The translations under genes and the position numbers were made by a program. This document shows positions 50,501 through 61,945 of a stretch of 64,000 bases of DNA, in pieces. Location of the stretch: assembly GCA_946478235.1 (NCBI GenBank), contig CAMLBF010000008.1, positions 59,767 to 123,766 of the forward strand, given 5' to 3'. Under the pieces are notes generated by a model. That model saw only the letters and a program-made list of their open reading frames with translations. It did not search any database and was not told the origin of the DNA. The stretch's first letter is position 1, and every line of letters starts with the position of its first letter. The DNA is from an uncultured Bartonella sp. GTDB lineage: Bacteria; Pseudomonadota; Alphaproteobacteria; Rhizobiales; Rhizobiaceae.

Positions 50501-53105
50501 GCGTATGGAAAATATTGATTCTGACCTTGCATCGCGCAGTAACCAAACTGACGGCGAGGATACTTCGACAAAAGGCAAAAATGCCTCGTCGAACAAAGCA
50601 ATCCAACGGAAAAATGGGCGGAATGCCGAAAATGTGCCGCCTATAGAACAGGGGCAATTTACCTCTATCGGCATTATTGGCGACCAGCATAAAGCTTGCT
50701 CACTTCCCGATGGTAAGGATCTTGCATTTTGGAATGGCTATGGTGGCTTTGACACGGATAATAGCTATGTTATCCGGTTGGCTGGTCGTACTCCGACACC
50801 TAATCCATGGATTAACGTTATTTCAAACGAAAACTTTGGTTTTCATGTTTCTGCCGAAGGGGCTGCTTTTACTTGGGCAGGCAATAGCCGTGACTATCAA
50901 TTAACGCCTTGGGCCAATGACCCTGTTGTTAATCGTCCTGGTGAAGCGCTCTATATTGTTGATCGCCAATCACTCAAAAGGTTTTCGCCAGTTTCTGCGG
51001 TAGAATGCAATGACAAGGCTCTATATGAAGCCCGTCATGGATTTGGCTATTCAACATTCCATTCCAAACATGATGCGATTAGTCTTGAGTTGACACATAC
51101 CGTTGATTGCCACAGACCAATCCGCCTATCACGCCTTGTCATCCATAATGAAGATAAGGTTCCTCATTCGTTGCGTTTATATGACTATGTCGAATGGGTT
51201 TTGGGCAATGTAAGAACCAAAAATGCACCGTTTATCGTTTCTAAATATGATAAAAAACGGGGCGCACTTTTTGTTCGCAATCCTTATCATACCGAAAAAT
51301 CTGATCAGGTAAGCTTCATTGCTGCCTCTATCGCACCTTCAAGCCATACGGCAGATAGAACAGAATTTATCGGGGCAACAGGTACGGTAAAACATCCGGC
51401 TGCAATTAGAAAAGGAGACGCTCTTTCCAATACAGTGGAAGTGGGGCGTGATCCATGTTCTGCATTGGCATATGACATTGAACTCAAGGCCGAAGAGAAG
51501 AAGGAAATTATCTTCTATCTTGGTAATGCTGAAAACCAGAATTCCGCTGAAAAACTGCTCGATACGATACGAAAAGAATCGTTCAGCACGGTGCTGGAAA
51601 ACGAAAAAAATGAATGGAAAGACTTTGTTTCTGGCGTTCAGGTCAAAACAGCCGATCCATCATTTGATATTATGGTGAATGGTTGGCTGCCTTATCAAGC
51701 TTATGCTTGTCGCATTATGGCTCGTGCTGCCTTCTATCAAGCCAGTGGTGCTTTTGGTTTCCGTGACCAGCTACAAGACACACTATCTTTATTACTGCTC
51801 AAACCTGAATTGGCGCGTGAGCAATTGCTTAATGCCGCGTCTCGCCAATTCCCTGAAGGGGACGTGCAACACTGGTGGCTACCAGCAACTGGTGCTGGCG
51901 TTAGAACGCGTATTTCTGACGATGTCGCTTGGCTTGCATATGGTGCAGCACTTTATACAAAGACAACTGGCGACACAGAATTTTTGGATACGGAAATAGC
52001 TTTTATTGAAGGTGACCAATTACAAGAAGGTCAACATGACATTTATTTCCAACCAGCTATTTCACCGCGCTCGGTAACTTTATACGAGCATTGTGCTTTG
52101 GCTCTTGATCTTGCAATAAAACGCACTGGCAAACATGGCTTGCCGTTAATGCTCGGCGGAGACTGGAATGACGGCATGAACCTTGTCGGCATTGAAGGCA
52201 AGGGCGAAAGCGTATGGCTGGGCTGGTTCCTTGGTGCAACCTTGCAAGCATTTATCCCCCTAGCGCAAGCAAAAGGGGATGAAAAACGGGTTAAAAAATG
52301 GACTCAACATCTCGATAAGCTAACAAAAGCACTCGAGAAAAGTGGTTGGGATGGTGCATGGTATCGCCGTGGCTATTTTGATGATGGTACACCTCTTGGT
52401 TCTAAATCAAATGATGAATGTCAAATCGATACGATCGCACAATCATGGAGCGTCATTTCTGGTTTAGGTGGAACAGAACACCAGAAACAGGCAATGAAAT
52501 CTATGTTGGATCAGCTACTTGATGAAAAAGGCGGGCTAATCCGCTTATTCTGGCCGCCATTTGATAAAACCGATCTAGAGCCTGGATATATCAAAGGTTA
52601 TCCTGCTGGTATCCGTGAAAATGGCGGACAATATACCCATGGCGCTATATGGAGTATTCTGGCTTTAACAAAATTAAATGAAAATGATGAAGCCTATCGG
52701 ATTTTCTCGATGATAAATCCGGTTACCCATGGTGAAAACCCCGATATCTATCGTGTTGAACCATACTCTATTGCGGCTGATATATATTCTGTTGAGCCAC
52801 GGCGTGGTCAAGGTGGTTGGACGTGGTATACTGGTTCGGCAGGCTGGTTCTATCGTGCAGCAACTGAAGCCATACTCGGTATTCGCCGTGAGGGAATGAA
52901 GCTATTCCTGACACCTTGTTTACCAAGTGATTGGACGGGCTATGAAGCGACTGTAAAACTTGATGCTGCAACGTATTTCATTAAAGTTGTTCGTGGAAAA
53001 AATACTACTTTAACGGTAGATGGCAAAAAAATTAGTGATAAAGACAGTGGTATTGATTTGAAAAAAACAGGTGAGCACGAAATTATACTCACGATAAACC
53101 ACTAG
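44502..53105 (+). CDS. cgs: cyclic beta-1,2-glucan synthase
   Basis: This huge inner-membrane enzyme (Cgs/NdvB/ChvB) primes on itself, elongates beta-1,2-glucan from UDP-glucose and cyclises it. The glucans go to the periplasm for osmotic adaptation and host interaction. The 2,867 residues match the family length (about 2,800-2,870). A soluble N-terminus leads to membrane segments near 410-467, then a GT84 glycosyltransferase with DSDTRL near 625. More membrane segments follow near 811-850 and 928-980. The C-terminal GH94 phosphorylase-like domain, which sets chain length, shows RDQLQD near 2421 and GDWNDGMN near 2552. A hydrophilic low-complexity linker lies near 2013-2048. GAGGG lies 9 bases before the ATG. 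It is monocistronic. Confidence 0.97.
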   Translation: MAENASSIQWLLSQQTEVRYLPDTAFPIRATFKSEDELQQLAHEMAEGKKIILPEFTPFDFSHRLTENSKLILHAFRATDAAARNNETITPAAQWLLDNHYTIDKTVQQTRRDFPRSFVKQLPPYKGETELPRIFALAWLYVAHTDSSFSLQTLTAMVKGYQQVTDFQIGELWALPSAVRLVLIENARRLSLRIEKARRMRQFANQVADKIAVAEDASALQSIFSVYEELTADPTFSAHLLYRLRGASVDSTAALNWLEEQMHRRGSDPEAATTEEHARQSTGGVTMGNIIRALKAIDDVDWTTWFESVSHVDAMLRDNSDYAELDFQSRNTYRVVIEKIARRSPLTEIEVTQKALDMAEAVRKSDNEANASVAWFLVGEGRKAFEEMCQYDRPLKLKFMRAFRAMKIWSIAIPVSVITVLILIAVYALLKSSGLSHSMCLTFTALALFPTMDTAFALFNTLCAWTVAPTRLIGYEYKDGIPEDAKTLVVVPTMITSRDTIDEQIRNLEVHYLSNPQGAVYFALATDWADANSEETADDMDLLEYAQKSIADLNHHYRGDGQPLFFILHRHRLYNASEGCWMGWERKRGKLHELNLLLRGDKDTSFFPADPRLPLDCRFVMTLDSDTRLTPDSVTRMVGKLNHPLNRPVIDPKTKTVVRGYGILQPRVTPSLTTGDEASFLQRVFSVNRGIDPYVFAVSDTYQDLLGEGTYTGKGLYDIDAFEIALADKVRENAVLSHDLLEGGYARAGFVSDVEVVEDYPTAYNVDVARHHRWIRGDWQLLPYLLTRHNISLVTRWKMQDNLRRSLTPLLWIIASLTGWCVLPLHSAVFWQIFLLLGMFAAPTLGVIRGIMPTSMDNSLRGHFQSVLTNIATSTADVALRTTFLAYSAYYMVDAIIRTLYRLFVSHHHMLEWKTSAATRSAPNTLHYYIMTMWPASLIGVISIALPASLHNSAVFVALPFGLAWFFSPFIAWVVSRSAVLQDSLEIRSSDKGELRRIGRRTWHYYEAFANAENNFLPPDNFQEEPYPVVARRTSPTNIGVYLLSTVAARDFGWISFESAILRIERTLDTMEKMERFRGHFYNWYETDTLQALQPSYVSTVDSGNLAGHLVTLSSALKEWAEAPSVFLQGDLAGLLDVNDILEETLHLIPDDRRILRPLRRRIEERIANFRRAVRSIMDEPETATFRTINLTVAANDIARLTSELNGEINSDESKNVVSWAECLIETCEAHNDDATGDHDTESLRNKLYQLAEKARQFAFDMKFDFLERSERRLLSIGYRVQENELDESCYDLLASEARLSSLFAIAKGDIKVEHWFRLGRMLVPVGWKGALLSWSGSMFEYLMPPLVMREPLGSLLDQTNRLIVRRQIQYANERGLPWGISEAAFNARDQQMNYQYSNFGVPSLGLQRGLSRNAVIAPYASILASQYMPTEAVANLNRLRDLGALGKYGFHDSVDFTPARVREGEKYAVVKNYYAHHHGMSILAINNVIFDGRMRNRFHRDPVIEATQLLLQEKAPREIPMVHAKTANPMRSDSGGFEDAPIRVIEEPLTKSRATVLLSNGAYSVMLTGNGSGYSRWHNYAITRFVPDAAEDQQGTFFFLRDPESGRWWSATGEPTRVAEEEAIAVFTDEKAEYSKTVDGIKSTVECIVASEGDGEGRRIELINTTSKDRILEITSYAELVLTTPDTDSAHTVFSRMFVETEIADQGGTIYAKRRKRDPKDPDIHVAHFVTDTSGAIRDAEAETDRRVFIGRGRSIRRPSAFDRGATLTGSQGCVLDPVAAIRCRVRVPARKKADLIFWTFAADSREKLNTQVEYYRQPNVFQREFSLAWTRSQVSLYQIGIKPKEAIVYQKFATPLIYPDRTWRLPAETLAETLGKQSDLWPMSISGDFPIFLLRLDNEADLDVLRGLLKAHEYWRMRGLTVDIVILNERAFSYAQDTQRAIEWMCEGYRNRTAEADGRQHIFTVRRDQIDEASFNTLLASARIVLQAQNGSLSEQLKRMENIDSDLASRSNQTDGEDTSTKGKNASSNKAIQRKNGRNAENVPPIEQGQFTSIGIIGDQHKACSLPDGKDLAFWNGYGGFDTDNSYVIRLAGRTPTPNPWINVISNENFGFHVSAEGAAFTWAGNSRDYQLTPWANDPVVNRPGEALYIVDRQSLKRFSPVSAVECNDKALYEARHGFGYSTFHSKHDAISLELTHTVDCHRPIRLSRLVIHNEDKVPHSLRLYDYVEWVLGNVRTKNAPFIVSKYDKKRGALFVRNPYHTEKSDQVSFIAASIAPSSHTADRTEFIGATGTVKHPAAIRKGDALSNTVEVGRDPCSALAYDIELKAEEKKEIIFYLGNAENQNSAEKLLDTIRKESFSTVLENEKNEWKDFVSGVQVKTADPSFDIMVNGWLPYQAYACRIMARAAFYQASGAFGFRDQLQDTLSLLLLKPELAREQLLNAASRQFPEGDVQHWWLPATGAGVRTRISDDVAWLAYGAALYTKTTGDTEFLDTEIAFIEGDQLQEGQHDIYFQPAISPRSVTLYEHCALALDLAIKRTGKHGLPLMLGGDWNDGMNLVGIEGKGESVWLGWFLGATLQAFIPLAQAKGDEKRVKKWTQHLDKLTKALEKSGWDGAWYRRGYFDDGTPLGSKSNDECQIDTIAQSWSVISGLGGTEHQKQAMKSMLDQLLDEKGGLIRLFWPPFDKTDLEPGYIKGYPAGIRENGGQYTHGAIWSILALTKLNENDEAYRIFSMINPVTHGENPDIYRVEPYSIAADIYSVEPRRGQGGWTWYTGSAGWFYRAATEAILGIRREGMKLFLTPCLPSDWTGYEATVKLDAATYFIKVVRGKNTTLTVDGKKISDKDSGIDLKKTGEHEIILTINH

Positions 53106-53106
53106 A

Positions 53107-53136
53107 ATAAGGGGCTTCATTGCCCCTTATTTGTTT
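53107..53136 (+). terminator. rho-independent terminator after cgs
   Basis: Arms ATAAGGGGC (53107-53115) and GCCCCTTAT (53122-53130) with a 6-base loop precede a T-rich tract, right after the stop codon. Confidence 0.88.
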
Positions 53137-53217
53137 TATAAAATAGTTTACTTTATTTATTCTATGGATAGAATGCTTCGACTATATGTAGCCACACCAT
53201 AAAAGATAGATGAGACT

Positions 53218-54522
53218 ATGGCGCGAACAGATATTGCAGAACGTGTATACAACCACACTTGGAAACTAGATCCGATCATTCGCTCGCTGCTGGATACTGA
53301 TTTCTATAAGCTTCTCATGTTACAAATGATATGGGGGCTCTATTCCGATGTTGATGTTACCTTTTCATTGATTAACCGTACAAAAACGGTTCGCCTTGCC
53401 GACGAGATTGACGAAGATGAATTAAGAGCGCAGCTCGACCATGCGCGTACATTGCGCTTTACTAAAAAAGAAATGATCTGGCTTGCCGGTAACACGTTTT
53501 ATGGTCGCAAACAGATATTTACACCAGACTTTCTTCATTGGTTGGAAGACTTTCAGTTGCCTGACTATGAGCTGACCCGTAAGGATGGGCAATATATTCT
53601 TAATTTTGAAGGTCCTTGGAAATACACGACAATGTGGGAAATTCCTGCCTTGGCCATTATCAACGAATTGCGCTCTCGCGCGGCAATGCGCAATCTTGGT
53701 CGTTTTGCACTTGATGTCCTTTATGCACGCGCAAAGGCCAAGATGTGGAGCAAGGTTGACCGATTAAAGAAGTACCCTGACATCAAGATTTCAGATTTTG
53801 GTACAAGGCGGCGTCATTCGTTTTTATGGCAACGTTGGTGTGTTGAAGCCTTAAAAGAAGGTATTGGAAACTCATTCACTGGTACGTCTAACGTCCTTCT
53901 TGCAATGGATACAGACCTTGAAGCTCTTGGCACAAATGCTCATGAGTTGCCAATGGTTGTTGCAGCCCTTGCCAATAGTGATGAAGAGCTGAAAACAGCC
54001 CCCTACCGTGTTATGCAAGACTGGAACCGCTATTATGGTGGCAATTTACTGATTGCTTTACCAGACGCTTTTGGAACGGCAGCCTTTTTACGCAATGCGC
54101 CAGAATGGGTAGCTGACTGGACTGGATTTAGACCCGACAGCGCCCCACCAATAGAGGGCGGTGAACGCATCATCAAATGGTGGCAAGAACAAGGAAAAGA
54201 TCCACGCGAGAAATTGATCGTTTTCTCTGACGCCTTGGACGTGGACACAATTGAAGAAACATACCGCCATTTTAAGGGGCGAGTAAGAATGAGCTTTGGT
54301 TGGGGCACCAATCTTACCAACGATTTTGTTGATTGCGCGCCGAAAGAAGTGGCTGGTCTTGATGCCATTTCACTGGTTTGTAAAGTTACACATGCCAATG
54401 GACGACCGGCTGTGAAACTTTCCGATAATACCGAAAAAGCCATTGGTGACGAAAAAGAAATTCGTCGTTATCTCAATTTCTTCGGCAATGATGATAGAGT
54501 ATCAAAACCTGTTAAAGTATAA
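53218..54522 (+). CDS. pncB: nicotinate phosphoribosyltransferase
   Basis: PncB salvages nicotinate into nicotinate mononucleotide for NAD synthesis, with ATP hydrolysis through a phosphohistidine. The 434-residue protein has [13 protein letters not shown] near 24, [11 protein letters not shown] near 192, and GTNAHE near 238-243, where His242 is the likely phosphorylated residue. [12 protein letters not shown] and [11 protein letters not shown] are the phosphate-binding C-terminal motifs. It stands alone, with terminators before and after. Confidence 0.95.
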   Translation: MARTDIAERVYNHTWKLDPIIRSLLDTDFYKLLMLQMIWGLYSDVDVTFSLINRTKTVRLADEIDEDELRAQLDHARTLRFTKKEMIWLAGNTFYGRKQIFTPDFLHWLEDFQLPDYELTRKDGQYILNFEGPWKYTTMWEIPALAIINELRSRAAMRNLGRFALDVLYARAKAKMWSKVDRLKKYPDIKISDFGTRRRHSFLWQRWCVEALKEGIGNSFTGTSNVLLAMDTDLEALGTNAHELPMVVAALANSDEELKTAPYRVMQDWNRYYGGNLLIALPDAFGTAAFLRNAPEWVADWTGFRPDSAPPIEGGERIIKWWQEQGKDPREKLIVFSDALDVDTIEETYRHFKGRVRMSFGWGTNLTNDFVDCAPKEVAGLDAISLVCKVTHANGRPAVKLSDNTEKAIGDEKEIRRYLNFFGNDDRVSKPVKV

Positions 54523-54566
54523 TAGTTTTTAAAAACTATAACTGATAAAATTCAGCTCGTTAGATC

Positions 54567-54607
54567 AAAAATATAGCTTATGCTTTTTGGTATAAGCTAT
54601 ATTTTTT
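54567..54607 (+). terminator. rho-independent terminator after pncB
   Basis: A perfect 15-bp stem (54567-54581 with 54592-54606) has a 10-base loop and ends in T residues. A separate 18-bp AT palindrome lies at 54522-54539, at the stop codon. Confidence 0.8.
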
Positions 54608-54854
54608 AAGAACACAGCGCATTTCTTATATCAAGATCAGGAAGAAGCTTCGACAGCCGGTTATTTTTGATTGCGCCTCAACGCCTCCCCAAAAATATTG
54701 ATAATCGTAGCCAATACCCCAAACATTTCAGAAAATAATTTATCATCTGATGTTTGAAATTTCCTGATATTTGTTCCCTATAAATCATTGAACTAGCCGA
54801 CAATCCGTGTCGGTATTGCATTGTTATGATAGGCACAAATCTACAAGGCAAATG
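54608..54854. other. non-coding interval between pncB and gyrB terminators
   Basis: About 250 bp between two convergent terminators; with the terminators the gene-free stretch is 388 bp. No open frame, tRNA or repeat of note was seen. Confidence 0.5.
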
Positions 54855-54884
54855 AAAAAACCGGCTCTAAAGAACCGGTTTTTC
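54855..54884 (-). terminator. rho-independent terminator after gyrB
   Basis: Nine-base arms AAAAACCGG and CCGGTTTTT pair, extended inward on the minus-strand transcript by a U-G pair and three more pairs. A T run follows. It lies 26 bp past the gyrB stop. Confidence 0.88.
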
Positions 54885-54910
54885 GTTACTCTAAAATCGA
54901 TCACGCTATT

Positions 54911-57877
<2,967 letters not shown>

Positions 57878-58222
57878 TTATAATGCCGCTGTCACAATAA
57901 TTTCTACCCGATAAAGCGGTGAAGCAAGCTGTGCCTGACAGGTTGCCCGTGTTGGGGTGGAACCTTTAACAACCCAACTATCCCAAACTTCATTCATAAT
58001 ATCGAAATCATTCATATCAGCGAGCCAGATTGTTGCTGAAATGATGCGAGACTTGTCGGTGCCAGCTTTCGCCAGCAATTGATCTATTGCGGCAAGCGCC
58101 TCTACCGTTTGTTCTTTTGTTGTTTTTCCAGGACTGCCAACCTGACCAGACAAAAACACCATACCATTGAAAACAACGGCTTCACTCATACGCTCACCAA
58201 CGCCAATTCTTTTTATTGTCAT
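57878..58222 (-). CDS. RidA family deaminase
   Basis: RidA-family proteins hydrolyse reactive enamine/imine intermediates released by PLP enzymes. The 114-residue protein has NGMVFLSGQVG near 19, and TRATCQAQLASPLYRVEIIVTAAL at its end. Within that stretch Arg92 in TRATCQ corresponds to the catalytic arginine. GAGAGAG precedes the ATG. It lies 24 bp downstream of the ornithine cyclodeaminase-like gene on the same strand. That partner produces or consumes cyclic imines, so a shared pathway is likely. Confidence 0.88.
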   Translation of the reverse strand: MTIKRIGVGERMSEAVVFNGMVFLSGQVGSPGKTTKEQTVEALAAIDQLLAKAGTDKSRIISATIWLADMNDFDIMNEVWDSWVVKGSTPTRATCQAQLASPLYRVEIIVTAAL

Positions 58223-58246
58223 TTTAATACACTCTCTCGTTCAATA

Positions 58247-59206
58247 TTATCGCATCATCAATGTTTCATAACAGAGTTTTGCTGCATATAAATCAGCCAA
58301 ACCAGAGCCAACAGCCTTAAATAAAGTTATATCCTGTTCACGGCGGTTTACTTGCACTGTGCCACAGGCAAGCTCGGCAAGCGTGCCCTTTATCTCGTCC
58401 TTATGTAAAAGACCTGATTTGATCGGTTGCACAAAATCGCCAGCCTCTTCAATAGCTTCTTCGGTATCAATATAAAGCTGTGCATTTTTGATGAGATCAT
58501 CATCTGCTTCACGCATGTGAGGCGCAAAGGATCCAATAAGATCGACATGAACACCAGATTTCAACCATTTGCGTTGAATAAGCGCTTCTGTCGATAAGGT
58601 GGCCGCTGTTACAATATCAGCATCGACAACAGCTTCTTCTACAGAATGGGCAATTTTTACACAAAATCCCTTCTGCTCAAGTTGTTCTGCAAATAATTTT
58701 GCTCCTTGCGGCGTTCTATTCCAAATGGTCACTTGCTCAATGGGCCGCACAGCAGAAAACGCTTCAGGAAGTAAGCTTGCTACTTTACCGGCACCAAGCA
58801 CTGTCAGTTTCTTTGAATCTAGCCGCGACAAATATCGTGCTGCCAATGCGGAAGTTGCAGCCGTGCGCCGCGCAGTGATTGTATTTCCGTCCAATATTGC
58901 CAGTTCTTCGCCTGTTTCACCATTATAGAGAATATAGGTAGAGGTTAAACCTGGGAGATTTTTCAAACGATTATCAGGAAAAATATTGACAATTTTGACA
59001 CCGAGATATTGTGTCTTTTCCGTTGGAAGGCTCCACGCTGGCATCAGCAACAATATAGGTGTCGCTTGATTGTCTTTTTCCATAGTATGATGGTGCCGTT
59101 CTGGTTGCACACAACCGGTGGCAAAACCATTGTTTAATGTGTCTATTAAAGCGTTAAAAGCTAGACTGTTTGAGGTGGCATTAGCATCTGCATTTATTCC
59201 TGCCAT
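58247..59206 (-). CDS. ornithine cyclodeaminase/mu-crystallin family protein
   Basis: This family includes ornithine cyclodeaminase, pyrroline-2-carboxylate reductase and alanine dehydrogenase. The 319-residue protein has the family sequence YLGVKIVNIFPDN near 67, the TAATSALAARYLS helix near 115, and a Rossmann NAD(P) site VLGAGKVASLLPEAF near 135. DLIGSFAPHMREADDDLI near 222 is also typical. The usual GxGxQA is GAGKVA here. The C-terminal FKAVGSGLADLYAAKL is conserved. Upstream of a RidA protein, a Δ1-pyrroline-2-carboxylate or similar cyclic-imine reductase fits better than true ornithine cyclodeaminase, but sequence alone does not decide. Confidence 0.85.
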   Translation of the reverse strand: MAGINADANATSNSLAFNALIDTLNNGFATGCVQPERHHHTMEKDNQATPILLLMPAWSLPTEKTQYLGVKIVNIFPDNRLKNLPGLTSTYILYNGETGEELAILDGNTITARRTAATSALAARYLSRLDSKKLTVLGAGKVASLLPEAFSAVRPIEQVTIWNRTPQGAKLFAEQLEQKGFCVKIAHSVEEAVVDADIVTAATLSTEALIQRKWLKSGVHVDLIGSFAPHMREADDDLIKNAQLYIDTEEAIEEAGDFVQPIKSGLLHKDEIKGTLAELACGTVQVNRREQDITLFKAVGSGLADLYAAKLCYETLMMR

Positions 59207-59410
59207 TCTATTCTATCGTCCTATGAGCGTAAAAATTTATCACGACAATTATTTTTAACTCTATCTTATTGGTGTTTTATCGTGAAAAGTCCATTGTGTT
59301 TGTTTTTCAAGCCTGCCCCATTTACAATTCAATGATAAACCCGCACCAGTTACAAAACTACGTCCGTAATAGAACCTTACCCTTTATAGAACTATGCCCG
59401 TCATAAGACC

Positions 59411-61876
59411 ATGATTGCTAATCTGCCAAACCTCCCTGTTCAAGACGTACTGAACGAGCTTGACCACGCACTTGCCAAGCAATGCAATGCGGTGCTTGTT
59501 GCCCCGCCCGGTGCTGGTAAAACAACAATTGTTCCACTTCATCTTATCAATGCCGACTGGTGCAAAGATAAGATGATTATATTGCTTGAACCAAGACGCT
59601 TAGCAGCGCGAAGTGCCGCACAACGCATGGCTTCATTACTTGGTGAGCAGGTTGGTGAAACAGTTGGCTACCGAATGCGTCTTGATACAAAGGCATCAAA
59701 AAAAACGCGTATTTTGGTTGTGACAGAAGGGGTATTTTCGCGCATGATTCTGGACGATCCAGAATTAACTGGTGTTGCAGCTATTTTATTTGATGAATTT
59801 CATGAAAGAAGTCTTGATGCTGATTTTGGTTTAGCCTTAGCGCTTGATGTTGCCAATGGGTTGCGTCCCGACCTACGTTTGCTTGTTATGTCTGCAACGC
59901 TTGATGGTGCGCGCATCGCCAAACTCCTTAATTCTGCGCCGATTATTGAATCGAAAGGACGCAGTTTTCCGGTGCAACTTGTTTATCAACCTCGCAAGCC
60001 GGATCAGAAGATTGAAGAGGCCGTTGCCAATGCTATTTCCTATTGGGCAAAGAATGAAGCAGGAAGTATTCTGGCATTTTTACCCGGTCAAAGTGAAATA
60101 AAACGCACAGCAAACCTATTGAATGGCAAATTGCCAGATAATATGATTATTGCACCACTTTATGGTGCCATGGAAGGACGCGAGCAGGATATTGCTATAC
60201 GTCCAGCAAAATCGGGAAAACGTAAGGTTGTTCTTGCAACCTCAATTGCCGAAAGTTCACTGACGATTGATGGTGTCAATATCGTTATTGATAGTGGCTT
60301 ATCGCGTGTTCCTATTTTTGAACCAGCAACTGGTATCACGCGGCTAGTAACCGTTAAAGCATCGCGCGCTTCCGTTGACCAGCGCGCCGGTCGCGCAGGT
60401 CGTACGTCTCCAGGCATTGCCGTGCGATTGTGGCATGAAGGGCAGACATCATCTTTGCCTGATTATTCGCAGCCAGAAATTTTATCGGCAGATCTGGCAA
60501 ATATGGTGTTGGATAGCGCAGCATTTGGAATTACCGATATTAATCAGCTGACCTTTTTGGATAGCCCCCCCAAGGCGGCTCAGAAAGAAGCGGTGCTTCT
60601 TCTTGAAAAACTATCTGCGCTCGACAAAGATGGACCCATTACCCCCTTAGGAGAGGCCATAAGGCAGAAAGCTTTGCCAGTGCGCCTTTCGGCAATGCTG
60701 ATCCAAGCAGAACAGAATGGTGAAGCACAATTGGCAGCAGAATTGGCGATCGTTCTAACAGAACGAGGATTAGGCGGAATGGATGTTGACCTTGAAAAGC
60801 GCATTACCAATTTCCGTCATGATCACTCCGAACGAGCCAACAAGGCGCGTATACTAATTAAACGCCTAATTGGAAAAAATGATTTTTCCAGCACACCCCC
60901 TCCCGCGGTTTCAAATGCTGCACGATTATTGTTAACGGCTTGGCCTGATCGGGTTGCAAAAACACGTGGCAATTCAGGGCGGTTTTTAGCCGCTAATGGG
61001 CGTGGTATGGTGATTGATGAATTATCTCCCTTGGCAAAAGCGAAATATCTTGTTGTGGCTGATGTAACAGGTTCGGCAGAACAATCACGTATTTTGGCTG
61101 CAACTGAAATTGATGAAGAAACAATCCGTGATGTCTTGCATGACAAAATTGAAAACACCATTGAATTGAATTTCGATGTTGCTAACAAGGCGTTCCGCGC
61201 ACGGGATGCGCAATCGCTTGGTGCGATACAATTGAGTGAAAAACCTTATGCTTTGCCCAATGGAGATGAGGCAAACCGTGCAATTATTGCCGCAATTCGC
61301 GAACATGGCTTGAAGTTATTACCTTGGACAAAAGAAACAATATCCTTACGGCAAAGATTGGATTGGATATATCGCGGACTTGGTGCCCCATGGCCACAAA
61401 TGTCAGACGATGTATTGCTGGATAACTTAGAAGAATGGCTCCTACCTTTTCTCTCCGGCGAGGCAAAGTTCCAATCATTGAGCGTCAAAACTATTCATGA
61501 CGGTCTAATATCTCTCGTGCCGTATACGTTACAACGCGAAATAGACAAGAAAGCGCCGACACATTACACCGTGCCAACAGGCTCACATATCCCTATCAAT
61601 TATGAAGGGGAAGAACCGCTACTTTCAGTGCGGGTGCAAGAGCTTTTTGGCCTAACGCAACACCCCGCCATTGCAGATGGTACGATACCACTTGTTCTGG
61701 AATTGCTTTCACCAGCGCATAGACCCATACAAATCACCAAGGATCTTCCAAAATTCTGGCAAGGATCTTGGAGCGATATACGGGCGGATATGCGCGGGCG
61801 TTATCCCAAGCACCCTTGGCCGGAAAACCCAATGCTTGCAGAACCGACAAAAAGGGCAAAGCCCCGTAATAGTTGA
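59411..61876 (+). CDS. hrpB: ATP-dependent helicase HrpB
   Basis: HrpB is a DEAH-family RNA helicase whose bacterial role is not settled. The 821-residue protein has Walker A PPGAGKTT near 32-39, motif II DEFHERS near 128 (Phe in place of Ala in DEAH), and SATLDG near 162. It also has LATSIAESSLTIDGV near 275 and QRAGRAGRTSPG near 325. The C-terminal HrpB domain ends in HPWPENPMLAEPTKRAKPR, the family's usual finish. The ribosome binding site is weak. It is followed after 69 bp by regB, a common Rhizobiales order. Confidence 0.94.
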   Translation: MIANLPNLPVQDVLNELDHALAKQCNAVLVAPPGAGKTTIVPLHLINADWCKDKMIILLEPRRLAARSAAQRMASLLGEQVGETVGYRMRLDTKASKKTRILVVTEGVFSRMILDDPELTGVAAILFDEFHERSLDADFGLALALDVANGLRPDLRLLVMSATLDGARIAKLLNSAPIIESKGRSFPVQLVYQPRKPDQKIEEAVANAISYWAKNEAGSILAFLPGQSEIKRTANLLNGKLPDNMIIAPLYGAMEGREQDIAIRPAKSGKRKVVLATSIAESSLTIDGVNIVIDSGLSRVPIFEPATGITRLVTVKASRASVDQRAGRAGRTSPGIAVRLWHEGQTSSLPDYSQPEILSADLANMVLDSAAFGITDINQLTFLDSPPKAAQKEAVLLLEKLSALDKDGPITPLGEAIRQKALPVRLSAMLIQAEQNGEAQLAAELAIVLTERGLGGMDVDLEKRITNFRHDHSERANKARILIKRLIGKNDFSSTPPPAVSNAARLLLTAWPDRVAKTRGNSGRFLAANGRGMVIDELSPLAKAKYLVVADVTGSAEQSRILAATEIDEETIRDVLHDKIENTIELNFDVANKAFRARDAQSLGAIQLSEKPYALPNGDEANRAIIAAIREHGLKLLPWTKETISLRQRLDWIYRGLGAPWPQMSDDVLLDNLEEWLLPFLSGEAKFQSLSVKTIHDGLISLVPYTLQREIDKKAPTHYTVPTGSHIPINYEGEEPLLSVRVQELFGLTQHPAIADGTIPLVLELLSPAHRPIQITKDLPKFWQGSWSDIRADMRGRYPKHPWPENPMLAEPTKRAKPRNS

Positions 61877-61945
61877 ATTTTAACTAATAATCGGTTTTAA
61901 ATAATATCCTATTTTACAAGAACTACGCCCTATCTAAAGGTAACG

